Source: an uncultured Pedobacter sp.
Lineage (GTDB): Bacteria; Bacteroidota; Bacteroidia; Sphingobacteriales; Sphingobacteriaceae
Direction: 5' to 3'
Assembly: GCF_946479715.1 (NCBI RefSeq)
Contig: NZ_CAMLHF010000217.1
Coordinates: 1 to 8,923 of the forward strand
Length of the DNA: 8,923 nt
Shown: piece after piece, positions 6,522 to 8,923 of the stretch
How the letters are laid out: every line of letters starts with the position of its first letter
Numbering within the stretch: position 1 is the stretch's first letter
Position numbers and translations under genes: made by a program
The notes under the pieces: model-generated
What the model was told of the DNA's origin: nothing
Databases searched by the model: none
What the model saw: the letters and a program-made list of their open reading frames with translations, nothing else

Positions 6522-6893
6522 AATTTTAAATGATAAATTTAAAAAACAAGGCCATTCATTGTGCCAACCTAAATAACGAGCTTTAGAAGTACAATTAAAC
6601 TACATATTTGATATTACGAAAAACCCACCTGTTCATAAGTGAACATTTATGTGCGAAATTGAACAGGAAAAAGTGATGATACAATTCGCTATAAAAATAT
6701 CGGTGCAGGCCTGCTTTCCCGGTCACCACCCTGCCCAAGATCCGTTGCCTCAGGCAACAGCTCCCACCTGTCCTGCATTTACTTGTCGTTTTAGTTTTAT
6801 AGCCTTTTTAGGGCATCTTCATTACCTAGTTTCGTATCGTTTTTCTGCACATGTGATTTTCCGAACTTATAGGTATCAGATGTATGAATAAAA
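6522..6893. other. Non-coding region with a GC-rich palindromic core
   Basis: This region lies upstream of the hydrolase. Besides the operator candidate it contains a GC-rich block (about 6700-6780) unlike its AT-rich surroundings, with palindromes GCAGGCCTGC (6705-6714) and GTTGCCTCAGGCAAC (6744-6758). A plus-strand frame at 6649-6891 is open but rich in Cys, His and Pro with no recognisable fold, so I do not call it a gene. The block may be structured RNA/DNA or a piece of a mobile element. Confidence 0.45.
6628..6667. promoter_or_regulatory. TGTTCA/TGAACA inverted-repeat operator candidate
   Basis: A perfect dyad TGTTCA-TAAG-TGAACA (6630-6645) is followed 14 nt later by a third half-site. 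The outer pair extends to CCTGTTCA (6628-6635) and TGAACAGG (6660-6667), perfect over 8 bp. Three half-sites in 40 bp, 107-146 nt before the hydrolase start, suggest a repressor- or activator-binding site. The protein that binds it is not identified. Confidence 0.4.
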
Positions 6894-6927
6894 AAAGAGG
6901 GAATTTCATTACTGAAATTCCCTCTTT
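6894..6927 (-). terminator. Strong rho-independent terminator (minus-strand genes)
   Basis: A perfect 14-bp stem, AAAGAGGGAATTTC (6894-6907) with GAAATTCCCTCTTT (6914-6927), and a 6-nt loop. Read on the minus strand it ends in a run of seven T (6890-6896). It sits 11 nt after the stop of the 39-residue frame and ends the unit read leftward from about 7487. The T run on the other side is shorter, so it may work in both directions but best for the minus strand. Confidence 0.85.
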
Positions 6928-6938
6928 CTGTGGTGCTC

Positions 6939-7058
6939 CTAGGTACGTATTTTACGAACTCTTTCATAAATGATATGAAGAAAATCGCTGATATTCACAA
7001 ATTTCAAACGGTCTTCTAATGGAGAAAGGTTTTTAAATGAACTTTTACTATTCTTCAT
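6939..7058 (-). CDS. Possible small protein, 39 residues, unknown function
   Basis: ATG at 7058 (MKNSKSSFKNLSPLEDRLKF) to TAG at 6939-6941, followed at once by a strong terminator, which supports expression. The second half (FVNISDFLHIIYERVRKIRT) looks like one amphipathic helix with a basic end. The same frame has a stop six codons upstream of the ATG, so it is not the tail of the 121-residue gene, whose stop lies 63 bp upstream. It could be a genuine small protein or the 3' remnant of a longer gene. I do not recognise a family. Confidence 0.4.
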   Translation of the reverse strand: MKNSKSSFKNLSPLEDRLKFVNISDFLHIIYERVRKIRT

Positions 7059-7121
7059 TAGTGATAGTATCTTTTAGAGACTATACCCTCCTAAACAAAT
7101 AGCAAAATCAAGCCTTAGAGG

Positions 7122-7487
7122 TTATCTCTTCCCATTCAAATAAGACCTATACTCCTCTTGTATTATCCCCCTATTTAAAAATTTGTCGATGTCAGCACCA
7201 TATTCATTTAACGAAAAGTCAATAGCTTCCTTTAAGGTCGGAAAAGTATTAATAAGCCCTAGTGGCTCATCTGGATCCAAAGTTGAAAATTCATAAACAT
7301 CAATAAAATCTTCATTACCTTCATCTAAAGATTCAATATAAGCAACACTATATTCACTATTTTCTTTTTCAATGCTTATCCATCTCAAAATGACATAACC
7401 ATCTTCTTGCACGTAACCAAGCCACTGTTCGACTGCTTTGCCTAAACTAAGGTTGGCCCTAAGCTGCTCATTTTGTAAATAGACCAT
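7122..7487 (-). CDS. Acidic 121-residue protein of unknown function
   Basis: I do not recognise this protein. It has no signal peptide or membrane segment, so it is probably cytoplasmic. It is strongly acidic (for example SLDEGNEDFIDVYEF at about 63-77 and LDPDEP at 80-85) with aromatic residues spaced as in a small alpha/beta fold: predicted strands at about 24-56 (GYVQEDGYVILRWISIEK, YSVAYIESL) and helices at 87-95 (TLKEAIDFSL region) and 100-118 (KFLNRGIIQEEYRSYL). The size and acidity resemble small cytoplasmic immunity or antitoxin-like proteins, but no partner toxin is visible, so this is only a possibility. Start ATG at 7487; no clear promoter seen. It probably shares the terminator at 6894-6927 with the 39-residue frame. 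Confidence 0.7.
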   Translation of the reverse strand: MVYLQNEQLRANLSLGKAVEQWLGYVQEDGYVILRWISIEKENSEYSVAYIESLDEGNEDFIDVYEFSTLDPDEPLGLINTFPTLKEAIDFSLNEYGADIDKFLNRGIIQEEYRSYLNGKR

Positions 7488-7911
7488 ATATACAGTTAAT
7501 CATTTTTTTCCTTTACTGTGCCAGTGCATTCGGTATCTTGAACTCTCATTTTTCTAGTTACTTAGAGATTCTCCTACCCTATACCTCTTGATTACACATC
7601 ATTTTAATAAGCACTGTAATTTATAAAAGAAATTGAGTAATCGGAATTAGTAAGACTTTAAGAACACTTTTTTGAGTGGTCAAATTTCCACAAAACAGCT
7701 TAATTAAGCATTCCGGAATGTTATGAGCCTCGATCCCGGAATCTCCACGCCAACTAGTGCAATGTCAAAAAAATATTCAACAAAGATTCCATATTTTATG
7801 AAAAGCGGACTTTTGTCGCCGGAAAACATCGAACCCCTAAAATTAATGAAGCCGTACATTCCATTTGATTCATGGACAATACATTTATTACATAGAAAAC
7901 ACTTAAATGCA
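7488..7911. other. Intergenic region between the 121-residue gene and tRNA-Arg
   Basis: No firm gene. Positions 7488-7700 are AT-rich with only very short frames, such as a 17-codon one at 7496-7549 (minus). From 7704 to 7910 both strands are open in places: a 51-codon minus frame at 7704-7859 and a 69-codon plus frame starting at 7723 that runs into the tRNA terminator. The REP-like palindrome at 7709-7744 lies inside both. I cannot support either as a gene. Confidence 0.45.
7709..7744. repeat. REP-like palindrome with CCGGAAT arms
   Basis: ATTCCGG (7710-7716) pairs with CCGGAAT (7736-7742) across a 19-nt loop, and the left arm is itself the 12-bp palindrome CATTCCGGAATG (7709-7720). The outline CATTCCGG...GATCCCGGAATCTCC is that of a common class of intergenic REP-like repeats, comparable in form to the element at 5033-5079. 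Confidence 0.4.
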
Positions 7912-7939
7912 AAAAGCCTTAGATTTCTCTAAGGCTTTT
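7912..7939 (-). terminator. Rho-independent terminator of tRNA-Arg
   Basis: A perfect stem AAAGCCTTAGA (7913-7923) / TCTAAGGCTTT (7928-7938) with a 4-nt loop, extended by one more A-T pair on the outside. On the minus strand it is followed by the T run complementary to 7911-7915, and it starts 5 nt after the end of the tRNA. Confidence 0.88.
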
Positions 7940-7944
7940 CTCTG

Positions 7945-8018
7945 TGCACTTGTAGGGATTCGAACCCCAAACCTTCTCATCCGTAGTGAGATGCTCTATC
8001 CAATTGAGCTACAAATGC
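7945..8018 (-). tRNA. tRNA-Arg (anticodon ACG)
   Basis: The minus strand folds as a complete cloverleaf: acceptor GCATTTG/CAAGTGC, D-stem GCTC/GAGC with loop AATTGGATA, anticodon stem TCTCA/TGAGA with loop CTACGGA (anticodon ACG, read as ICG, for CGN Arg codons), variable AGGTT, and T-stem TGGGG/CCCTA with loop TTCGAAT. The discriminator base is A at 7945. CCA is not encoded and must be added after transcription, as is common in this phylum. It has its own promoter (8055-8086) and terminator (7912-7939), so it is a single-gene unit. Confidence 0.96.
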
Positions 8019-8054
8019 GTTTTTTTATTACAACTCCGTTTCGTTAACGGACTG

Positions 8055-8086
8055 CAAAAGTAATGCTTGAAATTCAAAATAGCAAT
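8055..8086 (-). promoter_or_regulatory. Bacteroidota-type promoter of tRNA-Arg
   Basis: On the minus strand, TTG (8083-8085) is followed after 20 nt by TACTTTTG (8055-8062), an exact match to the TAnnTTTG -7 box of the Bacteroidota primary sigma factor. Transcription would start near 8048, about 30 nt before the mature tRNA 5' end. The leader contains CCGTT-5 nt-AACGG (8036-8050). Confidence 0.7.
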
Positions 8087-8130
8087 ATTTTTTATAAAAT
8101 TATTCCGAGCATTACTATTGCAAAACTGTA

Positions 8131-8595
8131 TTATGCTTCTACTGCTTTCTTAATTGCATCAAAATCAGGCATATTACCAGCATCTTCTAAAACTTCTGAA
8201 TGGATAATTTTTCCTTCTTCGTCTAAAACAAACGCTGCTCTTTTAGAAACACCCTTTAAATTGAAGACAAAATCTTCGTAAAATGCGCCGTAAGCCTGAG
8301 ATATTTCTTTATTAAAATCAGAAAGTAACGGAAATTGGTAAGCTTGATCTTCTTTGAATTTAGCCAGGGTAAAAGGAGAATCAACAGAGATACCAACAAC
8401 AGCAGCATTCATTCCTTCATAATAACCAAAACTATCTCTCATTGTACATAACTGAGCAGTACAAACACCTGTAAACGCCATAGGGAAAAAATGTACAACA
8501 ACTTTTTTTCCTTGATAATCTGAAAGAGATACCTCTTTCAACTCAGAACTGAATAATTTAAAATCCGGGGCTTTATCGCCAACTTGTAATGCCAT
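8131..8595 (-). CDS. Peroxiredoxin (AhpE/PrxQ-like, redoxin family)
   Basis: Thiol peroxidase of 154 residues that reduces hydrogen peroxide and organic hydroperoxides in the cytoplasm. The active site is PMAFTGVC (38-45), matching PxxxTxxC with peroxidatic Cys45 and Thr42; the conserved Arg is Arg119 in SKRAAFVLD. A second Cys five residues on (CTAQLC, Cys50) is placed like the resolving Cys of PrxQ/BCP proteins, so an intramolecular disulfide mechanism is likely, although the overall sequence (PMAFTGVC, VGISVDSPF) is closer to AhpE. Start: the frame is open 17 codons further to 8646, but ATG at 8595 (MALQVGDKAPDF) gives the normal family N-terminus, and a good promoter lies inside the extension. 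It is a separate unit from the upstream reductase and ends before the tRNA promoter. Confidence 0.93.
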   Translation of the reverse strand: MALQVGDKAPDFKLFSSELKEVSLSDYQGKKVVVHFFPMAFTGVCTAQLCTMRDSFGYYEGMNAAVVGISVDSPFTLAKFKEDQAYQFPLLSDFNKEISQAYGAFYEDFVFNLKGVSKRAAFVLDEEGKIIHSEVLEDAGNMPDFDAIKKAVEA

Positions 8596-8615
8596 AGTAT
8601 AATTAAGTTTTTGTT

Positions 8616-8647
8616 CAAATATAAATTTGTGATCTCCTTCTTTCAAA
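8616..8647 (-). promoter_or_regulatory. Bacteroidota-type promoter of the peroxiredoxin gene
   Basis: On the minus strand, TTTG (8644-8647), a 20-nt spacer and TATATTTG (8616-8623) match the TTTG / TAnnTTTG consensus almost perfectly. The -7 box ends 20 nt before the ATG at 8595. It excludes use of the longer upstream start and shows that the peroxiredoxin is transcribed apart from the upstream gene. Confidence 0.75.
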
Positions 8648-8685
8648 TCAAATACTAAAGATGAGAAAACACTGACCCCTTTGCC

Positions 8686-8923
8686 CTAATTCTTTAATTG
8701 CTGATCCAGAATTATCAATCCTTCTTCAAAACTGTGTGGATTATAACCCAGATCCCGAATAGTCTTGTCCAAAACAAAACCTGTTCTTACAGGCCTTTTT
8801 GCGGTTTGATTAAGCGTTTCTGCACTAATCTCATTGATCATGCTTTTATCAAGCTTCCAATAATCAGCTACTCTTGCTACCAGCTCAGAAATACTCATCA
8901 TATCCTTTCCCGAAGCATTATAT
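8686..8923 (-). CDS. C-terminal part of an RmlD-like SDR reductase (5' end outside window)
   Basis: The last 78 residues of a short-chain dehydrogenase/reductase of the RmlD (dTDP-4-dehydrorhamnose reductase) type, which makes dTDP-L-rhamnose or a related sugar nucleotide for surface polysaccharides. The visible part begins YNASGKDMMS at the window edge and continues with KRPVRTGFVLDKTIRDLGY and HSFEEGL, matching the C-terminal substrate-binding region of the family (Y-x-x-SG, RP-x-x-TGF/DK, LGY-x-x-x-SFEEGL). The frame runs through the right edge; the internal ATG at 8901 is not the real start. The Rossmann nucleotide-binding domain and YxxxK catalytic motif are outside the window, so the exact member of the family is uncertain. 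Confidence 0.8.
   Translation of the reverse strand, partial: YNASGKDMMSISELVARVADYWKLDKSMINEISAETLNQTAKRPVRTGFVLDKTIRDLGYNPHSFEEGLIILDQQLKN

Noticed and set aside
6649..6891. Plus-strand 80-codon frame upstream of the hydrolase
   Set aside because: Its composition is unlike a folded protein (many Cys, His, Pro, Phe), it spans perfect DNA palindromes, and it ends just before a terminator oriented for the other strand. More likely a non-coding block.
6928..6990. tRNA-like 3' end (GTGGTGCTCCTAGG...TACGAAC) as an integration scar
   Set aside because: No acceptor pairing or T-loop can be built, and it shows no match to the tRNA-Arg at 7945-8018.
7496..7549. 17-codon minus-strand frame just upstream of the 121-residue gene
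   Set aside because: Too short and without leader-peptide signs such as repeated regulatory codons or an attenuator hairpin.
7723..7932. Plus-strand 69-codon frame
   Set aside because: It begins within a REP-like repeat and ends inside the tRNA terminator hairpin; no family features.
8063..8281. Plus-strand 72-codon frame
   Set aside because: Antisense to the peroxiredoxin 3' end and the tRNA promoter.

Overview
The window looks like chromosomal DNA of a member of the Bacteroidota, most likely Sphingobacteriaceae (a Pedobacter, Sphingobacterium or Mucilaginibacter type). This rests on AT-rich sequence, the absence of Shine-Dalgarno sites before the genes, two promoters of the Bacteroidota type (TTG/TTTG, about 20 nt, TAnnTTTG), and the gene content. 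That content is a lipoprotein GH43 glycosidase, an AraC regulator paired with a secreted esterase, an AhpE/PrxQ-like peroxiredoxin and an RmlD-like reductase. Genus is inference only.

Layout. At 167-1642 (+) there is a lipoprotein GH43 glycoside hydrolase with a C-terminal ricin-type beta-trefoil carbohydrate-binding domain, closed by a strong hairpin at 1660-1696. A gene-poor stretch (1697-2298) with a decayed-looking reading frame and a palindromic repeat follows. Next is a two-gene module on the + strand: an AraC-family regulator (2299-3153) and a secreted alpha/beta-hydrolase esterase with a helical TPR-like C-terminal half (3225-4739). Nearly identical 22-nt sequences sit just after both stop codons, one of them in front of the esterase. 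Another gene-poor stretch (4740-5222) holds an open frame without a start codon and a REP-like hairpin.

The rest is on the minus strand. It starts with a secreted serine alpha/beta hydrolase (5223-6521) that has an inverted-repeat operator candidate about 110-145 nt upstream. A non-coding block with a GC-rich palindromic core follows, then an excellent rho-independent terminator (6894-6927), a possible 39-residue gene and a 121-residue acidic protein of unknown function. Beyond a 450-bp intergenic region lie tRNA-Arg(ACG) with its own promoter and terminator, the peroxiredoxin with its own promoter, and the 3' end of a short-chain dehydrogenase that runs off the right edge.

How the genes work together. 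The GH43 enzyme fits polysaccharide use at the cell surface. The AraC/esterase pair is probably one regulatory unit. The hydrolase, peroxiredoxin, tRNA and reductase are separate units; the last three look like ordinary core genome. I see no clear defence system, CRISPR array or intact transposon. The least explained parts are the repeated sequence bracketing the esterase, the TGTTCA operator, the GC-rich palindromic block at 6700-6780 and the two uncharacterised small genes beside it.
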